From positions 124,001-188,000 of the forward strand of contig NZ_JAVDXV010000003.1 of assembly GCF_031458115.1 (NCBI RefSeq): DNA of 64,000 bases, read 5' to 3'. The translations under genes and the position numbers were made by a program. The DNA comes from Pelomonas asaccharophilus_A (GTDB taxonomy: Bacteria > Pseudomonadota > Gammaproteobacteria > Burkholderiales > Burkholderiaceae_C). Of the stretch, positions 54,061 through 64,000 are shown piece by piece. The notes under the pieces were generated by a model. That model did not search any database and was not told the DNA's origin. It saw nothing but the letters and a program-made list of their open reading frames with translations. Each line of letters opens with the position of its first letter. Positions within the stretch are counted from its first letter, which is position 1.

Positions 54061-55880
54061 CCGTGGAAGGCGTGATCAAGCACAAAGGGCGGCGCTATTG
54101 GTCGCTGCGCGTGTCAGCACTGTATGCAGGAGAGGATGCCCGTATCGATTGGGCGTCGCTTTTTCCTTCCGCAGCAGGCCCGCGCCACCTGCGCAGCGGC
54201 CTCATCACCGCATCTAAATGCGCACTTGAGTCGATGGTCAATGCACCGAGGCGCGACCGGGGCACGTTGGCCCATACGACCGTGCGCAACTGGTTCGGAC
54301 AATTGCGGCGCCTCGTACATTGGATGGTCTCCAACGGGATCTGGCGCTTCTCCGACCTGTCTCCTGAAGATGCTGTGGCCTACCTGAAAACGATCCAGCC
54401 CAGACGGGGCAGCTCGAAGGACGTGACGTTGAACACCGTACAGCGGCACGTTGGCGTGCTGCGGTGGCTTTGGGATCTCCGGTCGAGCCTGCCCGACGCG
54501 TTGTCCTTCGACATCAGCCACGTTGAGCAAGACGCCCTTTCAGCCATGCGTTTGCGGCCTTCGATCCCATGGCGCCCCATTGGTGAAGCCGATGCGATGA
54601 AATTGCTGCGCGCAGCCAAGCAGTGGACGGACGCATACGCGCAATATGTAGGGTCCCTGCTTGAGCGCCTCTGGGCCGAGCACAACGCTACGGTCGGATG
54701 GACGCATTCGGATGCGCGGCGCCGACGCGAAGCGTTCTACAGGGAGATCGGACAGGAGCCCCAGTTCCGCGAACTGGCCAACCAGCTCGCCATGGCGGAA
54801 AGCTTGCCGTACATGGTGCTGCGGGCAGCGGTGGTTGCACTGGAGGGCGCGGCGATCACCTCAATCTTGCTGCTCGTCGGGCTTCGCGCCCGCGAGGCCG
54901 TCCGGTTGGACATCGACTGCGTCGTGGTTCCGGAGGACGGCGATCCAGGCGGCCTGCTCCTTGCAGGCGTCGCAGCCAAGAAGGGCGGCCGGCAGCGCAC
55001 TTGGGCGATCACGGGTGCGGTCAAGGATGCCGTGGACGCCATCCGCTCGATGCTCGCGGTGCCTCGTGGCCTGTCAGGCGAGCAGGGGTTGCTGATGCAA
55101 GGGTCTGCCTCCCGGTGTGCGGTGTTCCCAAACTCGCGCGTCCCGACGCGGGCGTCCCCGGTGACGGTGACCAACAGGATGCGCACCTTCGCGCGGGCGG
55201 CCTTCCCCGATGACGAGAAGCTCGCGCGCCAAGTCCATGCGCACGCGGCGCGCAAGACCTTCGCCCGCTTCGTCGTGCTGAGGGACAAGCGAGTCCTCGA
55301 ATCGTTGGCGTACCACTTTGGGCACACCCACCGGGCCATCACCGACGGTTACTACGTGGGGTCCGACATGGAGCTGGCGCTGTTGCTGGATGCCGAGAAC
55401 CGCCAGGACCTTGCCCAGTCGCTGGCCGACCTGCTTTTGTCAAGGAACATCGCTGGCAAGGCCAGCAAGGCGTTCATGTCGTCCGGCAAGCCTGCCGGCG
55501 GCCTGCGTGGGAAGGCAGCCCTCAAAACCATGGTCGAGCGCTTGATCGCGCAGGGCGTGCAGCTGGCACCATGCGACTGGGGCTATTGCGTGTACTCGAA
55601 GTCGTTGTCCGCTTGCCAGGGCGATGCCAAGGGCCCCAACGAAGCGCAGCGCACGGCCGATGTGTGTAGTGGCTGCTCGAACTTCGTGGTGACCGAGCGG
55701 CACCGTGCATGGTGGGAGGAACGCGTGCTCAGGGACGAGCGCTTCCTGGGAAGCCAAGCGGTGGGGCAGCAGGCGGCCATGGTCGTGCAACGACGCCTGT
55801 CCCGCAGCAAGGAACTGCTGGCGGAGCTGAACGCCAATCGGGCGCCGGCGCGGGCCGCTGTCGGGGAGGATCCAGCATGA
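54057..55880 (+). CDS. ginC: Tyrosine recombinase, third of three (GinC-like)
   Basis: A 607-residue recombinase, similar in size to TnpB of Tn554. Catalytic motifs: Arg in LLVGLRAREAVRLD, HAHAARKTFARF, and FGHTHRAITDGYYVG with the nucleophile Tyr. The C-terminal 110 residues have a Cys cluster (CDWGYCVYSKSLSACQGD and ADVCSGCSNFV) that could bind zinc. GTG start overlapping ginB; stop overlaps the fourth gene (ATGA). Confidence 0.88.
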   Translation: MTVEGVIKHKGRRYWSLRVSALYAGEDARIDWASLFPSAAGPRHLRSGLITASKCALESMVNAPRRDRGTLAHTTVRNWFGQLRRLVHWMVSNGIWRFSDLSPEDAVAYLKTIQPRRGSSKDVTLNTVQRHVGVLRWLWDLRSSLPDALSFDISHVEQDALSAMRLRPSIPWRPIGEADAMKLLRAAKQWTDAYAQYVGSLLERLWAEHNATVGWTHSDARRRREAFYREIGQEPQFRELANQLAMAESLPYMVLRAAVVALEGAAITSILLLVGLRAREAVRLDIDCVVVPEDGDPGGLLLAGVAAKKGGRQRTWAITGAVKDAVDAIRSMLAVPRGLSGEQGLLMQGSASRCAVFPNSRVPTRASPVTVTNRMRTFARAAFPDDEKLARQVHAHAARKTFARFVVLRDKRVLESLAYHFGHTHRAITDGYYVGSDMELALLLDAENRQDLAQSLADLLLSRNIAGKASKAFMSSGKPAGGLRGKAALKTMVERLIAQGVQLAPCDWGYCVYSKSLSACQGDAKGPNEAQRTADVCSGCSNFVVTERHRAWWEERVLRDERFLGSQAVGQQAAMVVQRRLSRSKELLAELNANRAPARAAVGEDPA

Positions 55881-56233
55881 AGCAGCCGGCCGGCACGGTG
55901 CGCGAGCGCGTACAAGCCGCGATCTCGCTGCGCCGACATGCCAACCCGGCCGCGCCTGTCTCGGTCGCGGCGGTCTGCCGGGATGCCGCAGTCAGCCGCG
56001 CCAACCTATACGCCCACTACCCCGACCTGGTGGCGGCGATCCGCTCCACATGGCAGCCTCGCCACGTGCTGCCAAAGCAGGGCACCGGTGGCCAGGCCAC
56101 AAGGCGCACGTCGCCGCCGGTGGACAAGGCCTTGCTGTACTTATGCCTGGAGCTGCGGGCGGAAGTGGAGGCGCTGCGTAAGCGTGCCGCCATCACGGCT
56201 TCAGCCACCGGGCGCAAGGCGGCGAAGCCGTAG
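55877..56233 (+). CDS. ginD: Small HTH-like recombination partner (GinD/TnpC-like)
   Basis: A 118-residue basic protein. Residues about 25-55 (NPAAPVSVAAVCRDAAVSRANLYAHYPDLVAAIRS) form a TetR-like helix-turn-helix, and the C-terminal part (VDKALLYLCLELRAEVEALRKRAA) is a short coiled coil, as in TnpC of Tn554 and the DUF6262 group. It is coupled to ginC by an ATGA overlap. Confidence 0.8.
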   Translation: MKQPAGTVRERVQAAISLRRHANPAAPVSVAAVCRDAAVSRANLYAHYPDLVAAIRSTWQPRHVLPKQGTGGQATRRTSPPVDKALLYLCLELRAEVEALRKRAAITASATGRKAAKP

Positions 56234-56560
56234 ATGCGGTCTGCGCCTGCTTGCGCCTGCCTTCAGCGCCGCGGCCGTGCCAGCACCAATTCAACGTGGG
56301 ATGCCAGGCGGACCGGTCCCTCACGACCTTAGGGGTGTCGTTGCCGTGAACCGAGGCCGTTAGCCAACTTCTGCCAACAACCCTGAGACAGACCGGCCGC
56401 CGAATGCCGCTTTCCGGCATGATCTCTGAGATGTGATCAGCGGTGCTCACAGTAACCTTGAGACAGCGCCAACTTTGGACATGATCTGTGAGACGCGGCC
56501 TCGCGCGACCCCTCCCTATCTCGGACAACTGATACGCTGCCAGCCTTTCTTCCGAAGTAG
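56234..56560. other. Intergenic region of the island with imperfect direct repeats
   Basis: No gene is seen. It holds two copies of a composite element 75 bases apart: TGAGACAG at 56384-56391 followed by CATGATCTCTGAGATG at 56418-56433, and TGAGACAG at 56459-56466 followed by CATGATCTGTGAGACG at 56480-56495. They may be binding sites or remnants of transposon ends. Confidence 0.6.
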
Positions 56561-57025
56561 TTGCATCGAGTGGCCATCTCAGCGTTCCTGGCAAAGACTT
56601 GGCAACGCTGGACCCAGTGGACGGGCCTGAGTAGGGACGGTAGTCCCGAACTGATTCCCGAGGCGCCACGATTCCGCGTGCTGGTGGTCAGTACTGACCC
56701 CGACGTTGCAGAGAACATTGGACTAGGGCTCGCGCTGTCCGATCACGTGCAGGCCGTGACCTCATTGGACGAGGCGCTGTCGAGCACCAGACAACTCGTT
56801 CCCAACGTCGCCTTGGTGGACATCGACGACGGTCAGCTCAACGGCATTGCCGTGGCAGCTGCTCTGCGCCCGCTATGCGGAGGCGGCACGATATTCGTTG
56901 CACTGAGCCGAAGCCGTGAGCACGGATTGCCCGAAGATTTCGACTTCTGCATCGCACCGCCCGCCGAGCCCGAACGCTGGCCGCGGATGCTGGCGAGCGT
57001 CATCCGCAGTGAAGGGAGCCGGTGA
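56561..57025 (+). CDS. Degenerate receiver-domain (CheY-like) protein
   Basis: A 154-residue protein whose residues about 38-150 follow the receiver fold: RVLVVSTDPDVAENIG at beta-1, candidate Asp in ALVDIDDGQLNG, then TIFVALSRSREHG at beta-4. The acidic pair after beta-1 is weak (only one Asp in STDPD), and the conserved Lys-Pro is replaced by APPAEP, so ordinary phosphorylation is doubtful. The start is uncertain (TTG 56561 or GTG 56570). It converges on the diguanylate cyclase gene. Confidence 0.6.
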   Translation: MHRVAISAFLAKTWQRWTQWTGLSRDGSPELIPEAPRFRVLVVSTDPDVAENIGLGLALSDHVQAVTSLDEALSSTRQLVPNVALVDIDDGQLNGIAVAAALRPLCGGGTIFVALSRSREHGLPEDFDFCIAPPAEPERWPRMLASVIRSEGSR

Positions 57026-57069
57026 CGACGAGGCGCCTCAGCGCTTGCAACGCTGCGCTGGAAGGACGG

Positions 57070-59904
57070 TCAAAGGGTAGCGAACGAGCTGGTCGAGAAC
57101 TCGGCTTCGTCGGCACCGGTCTCGACCGTCGTGTAGCCATCCCGCCCGCGCTCCTTGGTCTGGTATAGCGCCGCATCGGCGTCTTGCAGGATGGCCTCGG
57201 CCGTCTGGTGCACACCCGCCGGCAGGTAAGCGATGCCGATGCTCGTCGTCATCGCCAAGTCGTGGTCCTGATAGCGCAAGGGCTGGCGCGCCGCCTCGTT
57301 GACCTTGCGCGCGAGCAGGTGGCACACGTCAGGGTCAGACAGACCCTCAAGGACCACCACGAACTCGTCGCCGGCGAGCCGAGCCACCAAGTCGGTCTTG
57401 CGCATGGAGGCCGCGAGCCGCTGCGAGAAGGTCACGAGCACCGCGTCGCCGGCGGCGTGCCCGAAGGTGTCGTTGATGCGCTTGAAATGGTCGATGTCCA
57501 GGAACATGACTGCGGTGGCGGTCTTGGCGCGCTGCGCGCGCGCCAGCGCCAGCGGCAGCCACTGCTCGAAATTGCGCCGATTGGCCAAGCCAGTCAGGGT
57601 GTCGGTCAACGCAAGCTCGGCCATTCGCCGCTCCGCGTCGCGCATCGCCGTCACGTCGGTTGTCAGCGTGTAGACGCCCACCACGGCTTCGGCGGTGGGG
57701 CGGTCGGGAATGTAGGCGGTTTGCAGCACCCGGCGCACGCCCAAGGCCTCTGAGACCACTTCGAACTCCACCCGCTGGCCTTCCAGGGCTTTTGCCAGGG
57801 GTTCACGACGCTGCTCGTAGAGCTGCTCGCCGATGACCTCCCGCATGGGCTTGCCCAGGGCGTCTGCGACAGCGACGCCAGTCCATTGCTCGAAGGTCCG
57901 ATTCAGGAACTGAAGCCGGTGCTCGGCATCGATGTACGAGATCATCACCGGCAGGTTGTCGGTGATCGCGCGCAGTTGGCGTCGCGCGCGCTCCTGCTGC
58001 AGCTGCGCCTCCTTGAGTGCGGTCACGTCGAAGGTCATCAGGTAGAAGCCCGTCACTTCGCCGCTGGGACCCTTCTCGGGAACCATGTGGACCTGGAAAT
58101 GCACGTCCTGCCCGCGCTGGCGCACCGACCCCTCGAAGTGGGCGCGCTGGCCCGTGAGCACCTTGGGCAGGTGGGGTTCGTGCAAGGCGTAGTTTTGCTC
58201 GCCGATGGCCTCGCGCAGGTGCAAGCCGATCTCGGCACCCGGCGCCAGGCCACGCAGCTTGCGGCCGAGCTCATTCGAGTAGCGGCAGCGCGCGTCGCGG
58301 TCGAAGTAGCCGACGAGCGCAGGGATGGTGCCCAGGACCTGCTGCAGGCGGTGTTGACTGATCCGGACTTCTTCTTGCGCGGCCAGGCGCTCGCGGATGT
58401 CGCGTACGAAGGCGAATGCGGCGTAGCCGTCCTCTGCTTTGAGCGCACCGATGGACAGCTCGGCCGAGATCACGGAGCCGTCCCGGTGCAGCGTGGGCAA
58501 CTCCAGGCGCTTGCCGATGATGGCGCCCTCGCCGGTCTTGCTGAAGGCCGCCATGCCGGCGTGGTGCGCCTGGCGGTGTACGGCCGGAATGAGAATGTCG
58601 GCCATCAGGCGACCGCGCACCTCGTCACGCGTCCAGCCGAACAGAGCCTCTGCCGCCGGGTTCCAGTCGCTGATCAAGCCCTTGGCATCGACACAGACGA
58701 ACGCGTCCGGTGATTGGCGCAGGATCGACGCCAGGCGCTCCTGGCTGCGCCCGACATCGCGCATGGATTGAGACAGGCGGTCGTTGATGTCGGCCAGCTC
58801 GCGCGTTCGCTCATCGACACGCTTTTCCAGGCTCATCGCCATGGCCTCGAGTGCGGCGGACTGACGTGCATGCCGCTCGTCGTGCTCGATCAAGGCCTGC
58901 TTGAGAGCTCGCGCCTCTTCGTACAGGATGTCGTCATCGCGAGGCATCGCCGCCTGGCCGGACAGCGCCTTCTTGACGTCGACCAGAGGCCGCGAGAGCC
59001 GGCGGGCCAGCCACCATGTCATCGGCAGCAGCAGCGCGAAGACGGCGCCTGCTGTGGCCAGCGTCTGGGCATGCAGCGCGTCATAGGGCGCCAGCGCTTG
59101 GTTCGCCGGCTGCCGCACCACGACTTGCCAGCCCAGCGTGCGAAAGTCGCCGTGGCCGGCCGACTTCGACGTAGCCCACAGCAACGACCCATCGGTGCTC
59201 GGAGGGAGCTTCTTGCCCTGCTGCTCAGTAGGCCCGAGCAGCACGATGTCGTTGCTGCCCAGGACGAGCACTTCGGCGCCCGCTTCCTTGGCCAGTCGCT
59301 CCGACAGGTCCTGCCGCAGCTGACCGGCCCAGCCCCAACTCAGGTGGGCGCCGAGCACCCCCTTGATGCGGCCCTGCTCGTCTTTGAGAGGGAAAGCGAA
59401 ATCGACGAAGCGCCACGGCTCGTTCTGCGCGGGCAGCAGCTTGGCCAGCAGCACGGCTTCGTGCACGTCGCCGACGAAAGGGCCGGCCAGGGCACCCTTG
59501 AACCAGGGGCGCGCTGACACGTTGACGCCCTCAAGCAGGCCGTTGGCGCTGGCGATGACTTTGCCGCTCGCGTCGGTAAGGCCCAGCCACGCGAACTGCG
59601 GGAAGCTGGTGACAAAGCCATCCAGCGCCACACGCGCGTCGGCCACCGTTGGCGCCTGCGCGACCTGCTGGAGACCGGACAGAAGCCGGACCTCGGCGAA
59701 GTGCTGCGCCATACCGCGGTCCAGCGCGTCACGCAGGCCGTCCGCATTGGCCTGCAGCAGGCGAAGCGCGTCGCGACGTGCCTGCTGGTGGACCAGACGG
59801 TCGACCAGCAGCGTGACGGCCAGCACGCCGATCACCAGCGTCAGGACCGTCGAGGCGAACAGCCAGGTCACCAGCGGTGGGCGCCGCTTCATAGGTTTCG
59901 CCAT
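57070..59904 (-). CDS. Membrane-bound PAS-PAS-PAS-GGDEF diguanylate cyclase
   Basis: A 944-residue c-di-GMP synthase. N-terminal membrane helix (about 14-34), a periplasmic Cache-type sensor (about 40-275, SFPQFAWLGLTDASGKVIAS, PWFKGALAGPFVGDVHEA), a second helix at about 280-300, a HAMP-like linker and coiled coil, three PAS domains (about 385-780), and a C-terminal GGDEF domain. The active-site motif is AGDEF (844-848), a common active variant; an I-site (RxxD) is not evident at the usual position. There is no EAL domain. The start is uncertain: ATG 59904 is chosen, but the frame runs up to a TTG at 60006. Confidence 0.88.
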   Translation of the reverse strand: MAKPMKRRPPLVTWLFASTVLTLVIGVLAVTLLVDRLVHQQARRDALRLLQANADGLRDALDRGMAQHFAEVRLLSGLQQVAQAPTVADARVALDGFVTSFPQFAWLGLTDASGKVIASANGLLEGVNVSARPWFKGALAGPFVGDVHEAVLLAKLLPAQNEPWRFVDFAFPLKDEQGRIKGVLGAHLSWGWAGQLRQDLSERLAKEAGAEVLVLGSNDIVLLGPTEQQGKKLPPSTDGSLLWATSKSAGHGDFRTLGWQVVVRQPANQALAPYDALHAQTLATAGAVFALLLPMTWWLARRLSRPLVDVKKALSGQAAMPRDDDILYEEARALKQALIEHDERHARQSAALEAMAMSLEKRVDERTRELADINDRLSQSMRDVGRSQERLASILRQSPDAFVCVDAKGLISDWNPAAEALFGWTRDEVRGRLMADILIPAVHRQAHHAGMAAFSKTGEGAIIGKRLELPTLHRDGSVISAELSIGALKAEDGYAAFAFVRDIRERLAAQEEVRISQHRLQQVLGTIPALVGYFDRDARCRYSNELGRKLRGLAPGAEIGLHLREAIGEQNYALHEPHLPKVLTGQRAHFEGSVRQRGQDVHFQVHMVPEKGPSGEVTGFYLMTFDVTALKEAQLQQERARRQLRAITDNLPVMISYIDAEHRLQFLNRTFEQWTGVAVADALGKPMREVIGEQLYEQRREPLAKALEGQRVEFEVVSEALGVRRVLQTAYIPDRPTAEAVVGVYTLTTDVTAMRDAERRMAELALTDTLTGLANRRNFEQWLPLALARAQRAKTATAVMFLDIDHFKRINDTFGHAAGDAVLVTFSQRLAASMRKTDLVARLAGDEFVVVLEGLSDPDVCHLLARKVNEAARQPLRYQDHDLAMTTSIGIAYLPAGVHQTAEAILQDADAALYQTKERGRDGYTTVETGADEAEFSTSSFATL

Positions 59905-60164
59905 GGCATCAGCGGCACCGGGTTTGGCTTTAAGGTCAGGCCCGCTCGGGTTGGCGTCAGAAGTTGACGCTTCAGTCAGATTTTCACTTCGCAATGGCAA
60001 CCCCAAGCGGTATAGGCCCAGACACGATTCTGCGTTCCGAGGAAAGCGCTGTGGTCTTATTCCCTAGGGCTAGTGGCCGCCTGCGTGTGCCACGTCACGG
60101 TGACGGTCTTGTATTCCCGCAACGCTTGGCTGTGGGCAGGCCTGCATGCATGTGCGGCGTGCGG

Positions 60165-62468
<2,304 letters not shown>

Positions 62469-62475
62469 GGGACTA

Positions 62476-63060
62476 CTACGGAGAAAAAGCAGCGTCGCGG
62501 GGGGGCGGGTCGGGAAGGCGCGTCGGCTTGGTGCCAACCCGCATCCGGTCAGGAGATTGAACGGGCCAGATCGATTTTGCAAGGCGCAGGTGCGCGTTGG
62601 AGTGCCGGTGGGGTGCCAGCCGATCGAACCGCTCTTGCAGCCTCTCGCAAAGCAGTCGCCGCTGCGTCGCGTCTGTGGCTTCCTTGAGCAAGGGGCCCAG
62701 CAACGTCACATCACCCGCCATCTGTTGCTGCACGGCCGTTAAAAAGGCCTCCAGAGCCTCGCGCCACTGCGGGTGCGACGTTGGCCGAATGAGGCACATC
62801 GCCAAGGCGTCCTTTAGGCACTGTTGTTGCCCAATGATGGTGGCGACGGCTCCAGCGTGACCCGCGCGACGCACCACCGGCAGCACGATCTCGTCGCGGG
62901 CCTGCGCATGCAGCGCGGCGCGGTCACAGAGTTCGCGATGGGCAAGATCGCACGGCACCAGGCGAGTCGGGCCGTCGAGCGTCTCGTGGATCTGCCGCCG
63001 TACTAGTGCCAACTGCTCGGTCAGCAGCCCGGTGCAGTCATGAAGTTCGTCGCTGTCCAC
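62476..63060 (-). CDS. Hemerythrin-like (HHE fold) protein, partly degenerate
   Basis: A 194-residue, helix-rich protein. The segment ELCDRAALHAQARDEIVLPVVRRAG follows the HxxxEE..lyP pattern of HHE/hemerythrin domains, and the surrounding helices agree with a four-helix bundle, but other ligand positions carry Gln instead of His (GQQQCLKDA, FLTAVQQQM). Metal binding is therefore uncertain. GTG 63060 with AGGAAG upstream is preferred to a TTG at 63090. It lies just upstream of the hybrid kinase and could be its input or regulator. Confidence 0.5.
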   Translation of the reverse strand: MDSDELHDCTGLLTEQLALVRRQIHETLDGPTRLVPCDLAHRELCDRAALHAQARDEIVLPVVRRAGHAGAVATIIGQQQCLKDALAMCLIRPTSHPQWREALEAFLTAVQQQMAGDVTLLGPLLKEATDATQRRLLCERLQERFDRLAPHRHSNAHLRLAKSIWPVQSPDRMRVGTKPTRLPDPPPRDAAFSP

Positions 63061-63167
63061 ATGGATCTTCCTTGAGTCGAATCGAACCAAAGGGCAAAAG
63101 ACATGCCGATGGACGGGTTCAAGTTGGGGTCGGCGGTGTCAGGCGACTTTGCGGAGAATGGTTGATC

Positions 63168-63641
63168 ATGGACGGCGGCGTTCCCGAGCTACGGGTGCTC
63201 ATCATTGACGACAACGTGGACTTCGCCACGTCGATGAGTTACCTCCTGCAGATGCAAGAAAGTTGCAAGACTGCCGTAGCCTTCGATGGCGCCGCGGGTG
63301 TAAGGGTGGCACAGCTGTTCCAGCCGGCCTTGATTCTGCTGGACTTCGACTTGGCCGGCGCCAAAGGGTCTGACGTGCTGCAAGAAATACAACGCCTGCC
63401 CGGCGCCGTGTCACACGCGATGTCGGTGTGCGTCACGGGCAACACGGACCCAGAAACCGAGTCGCGCTGCCTCGGGGCCGGCTTCACCCGCTTCCTGCGA
63501 AAGCCGATCTCGGCCGACAGCCTCGCCAGGGTCCTCCGGCGTAGTCTCGCGCCAGCGGCGTCTCCACATCAGCTTCCTCTGTCAAGGCGAGACGGCGTTG
63601 CCTTACAGGCAAATCAGCCCGCCGCCTATTTCATCGGCTAG
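63168..63641 (+). CDS. Single-domain response regulator
   Basis: A 157-residue protein with a complete receiver domain: acidic pair in LRVLIIDDNVDF, acceptor Asp in LILLDFDLAG, Thr in VCVTGNTD and Lys in FLRKPISAD. The last 35 residues are a tail with no output domain. It could signal as a stand-alone phosphocarrier, perhaps with the divergent hybrid kinase. ATG 63168 or TTG 63162 (GGAG five bases before it) may be the start. Confidence 0.85.
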   Translation: MDGGVPELRVLIIDDNVDFATSMSYLLQMQESCKTAVAFDGAAGVRVAQLFQPALILLDFDLAGAKGSDVLQEIQRLPGAVSHAMSVCVTGNTDPETESRCLGAGFTRFLRKPISADSLARVLRRSLAPAASPHQLPLSRRDGVALQANQPAAYFIG

Positions 63642-63661
63642 CTCGTCGCTACGGTGAAACG

Positions 63662-64000
63662 GTGGACGACCCTGACCAGGACCTGGGAAATTCTTCCGGG
63701 GACCATGCCCTCGCTCGGGCGCTCATCGACCAGTTCGTGTGCTGCAACGCGGAACACGCACTGGTCGCCCTCGACCCCAGAGGCGTGGTGATCGGCTGGT
63801 ACGGGGCAGCACAGCGAATCTTGGGCTACTCCGCGCAGGAGATCCTCGGCCGACCCGTGGGCGTGCTGTTCACGGATGACGACCTGCAGCGGGGGCTCGA
63901 CGACTACGAACTGTCCGTTGCGTCCGACGGCGGCACGGCCCATGACGATCGCTGGCACGTCCGCAAGGACGGAGCGCACATTTGGGTCAACGGTACGGTG
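63662..64000 (+). CDS. PAS-domain signalling protein (3' partial)
   Basis: The first 113 residues of a protein that runs off the right edge. After a short leader there is a PAS domain with typical elements: ALVALDPRGVVIGWYGAAQRILGYSAQEILGRPVGVLF, and RWHVRKDGAHIWVNGTV at the end. It starts with GTG 20 bases after the response-regulator stop. Probably a kinase or a c-di-GMP enzyme, but the output domain is outside. Confidence 0.75.
   Translation, partial: MDDPDQDLGNSSGDHALARALIDQFVCCNAEHALVALDPRGVVIGWYGAAQRILGYSAQEILGRPVGVLFTDDDLQRGLDDYELSVASDGGTAHDDRWHVRKDGAHIWVNGTV

Noticed and set aside
51224..56233. Reading the recombinase trio as a RIT element or a Tn554-type transposon
   Set aside because: Three recombinases plus a fourth small HTH-like gene, with distinct sizes of about 388, 557, 607 and 118 residues, fit ginABCD better; RIT elements lack the fourth gene and Tn554 has two recombinases. 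A sequence search would be needed to settle this.
57026..57069. Imperfect hairpin CAGCGC/GCGCTG between the receiver-like gene and the diguanylate cyclase gene
   Set aside because: Short stem, long loop and no T run on either strand.

Overview
The window is high-GC, densely packed DNA that looks like the chromosome of a betaproteobacterium in Burkholderiales, most like the Roseateles/Mitsuaria/Pelomonas group. This is inferred from gene content: a methionine synthase split into two genes with an S-adenosylhomocysteine (SAH) riboswitch, a reductive pyrimidine operon, a PspA/YqiJ/YqiK operon and several ECF sigma modules. I saw no rRNA, tRNA or CRISPR array.

Layout. 1-5.8 kb: the end of a TonB-dependent receptor, a terminator and a large hybrid histidine kinase. 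5.8-9.0 kb: a D-Ala-D-Ala dipeptidase, a LysR regulator and an orphan peptide-binding protein, with a dispersed palindromic repeat between the last two. 9.1-12.1 kb: an overlapping operon of a haloacetate-dehalogenase-like hydrolase, a tartrate/D-malate dehydrogenase and the homocysteine-binding half of MetH. 13.1-16.7 kb: a membrane-stress operon (small regulator, PspA, YqiJ, flotillin YqiK) behind a promoter buried in a nested palindrome. 16.7-18.9 kb: an ECF sigma/anti-sigma operon. 19-24.4 kb: a secreted lysozyme inhibitor, a VOC protein, a methionine aminotransferase, an MCP-like protein, a MerR regulator with a divergent membrane protein, and an S33 hydrolase. 24.5-27.1 kb: ilvD and an orphan SUKH protein. 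27.2-36.7 kb: a pyrimidine-catabolism operon (preT, preA, mmsA, NCS1 permease, dihydropyrimidinase, beta-ureidopropionase) with a divergent TetR regulator. 36.7-40.1 kb: a second ECF sigma/anti-sigma pair with a subtilisin-like protease and a Gly/Ala-rich secreted protein, linked by a shared promoter motif. 40.2-45.7 kb: a GntR-headed double ABC-transporter operon in which one ATPase is fused to an acyltransferase-3 membrane domain. 45.8-50.5 kb: a degenerate HD-GYP-like protein, the SAH riboswitch with the second metH gene, and a glycine-zipper protein.

From about 51.14 kb to the right edge the DNA appears to be an integrated genomic island. It interrupts comM (yifB), whose C-terminal part remains at 50.5-51.1 kb. 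The island begins with three overlapping tyrosine recombinases and a small HTH-like gene, the ginABCD arrangement of GInt islands. In the rest of the window it carries signal-transduction genes only: a degenerate receiver, a PAS-GGDEF diguanylate cyclase, a hybrid histidine kinase, a hemerythrin-like protein, a response regulator and the start of a PAS protein. Its right end and the N-terminal half of comM are not in the window.

The strongest leads are the island in comM with its signalling cargo, the acyltransferase-ABC fusion, the three-promoter ECF regulon, the palindrome-controlled PspA/flotillin operon, and the riboswitch on only one half of the split methionine synthase. Codon use is strongly G/C-ending in the core genes and visibly less so in the lipoprotein at 12.2 kb, the SUKH gene at 26.6 kb and the island.
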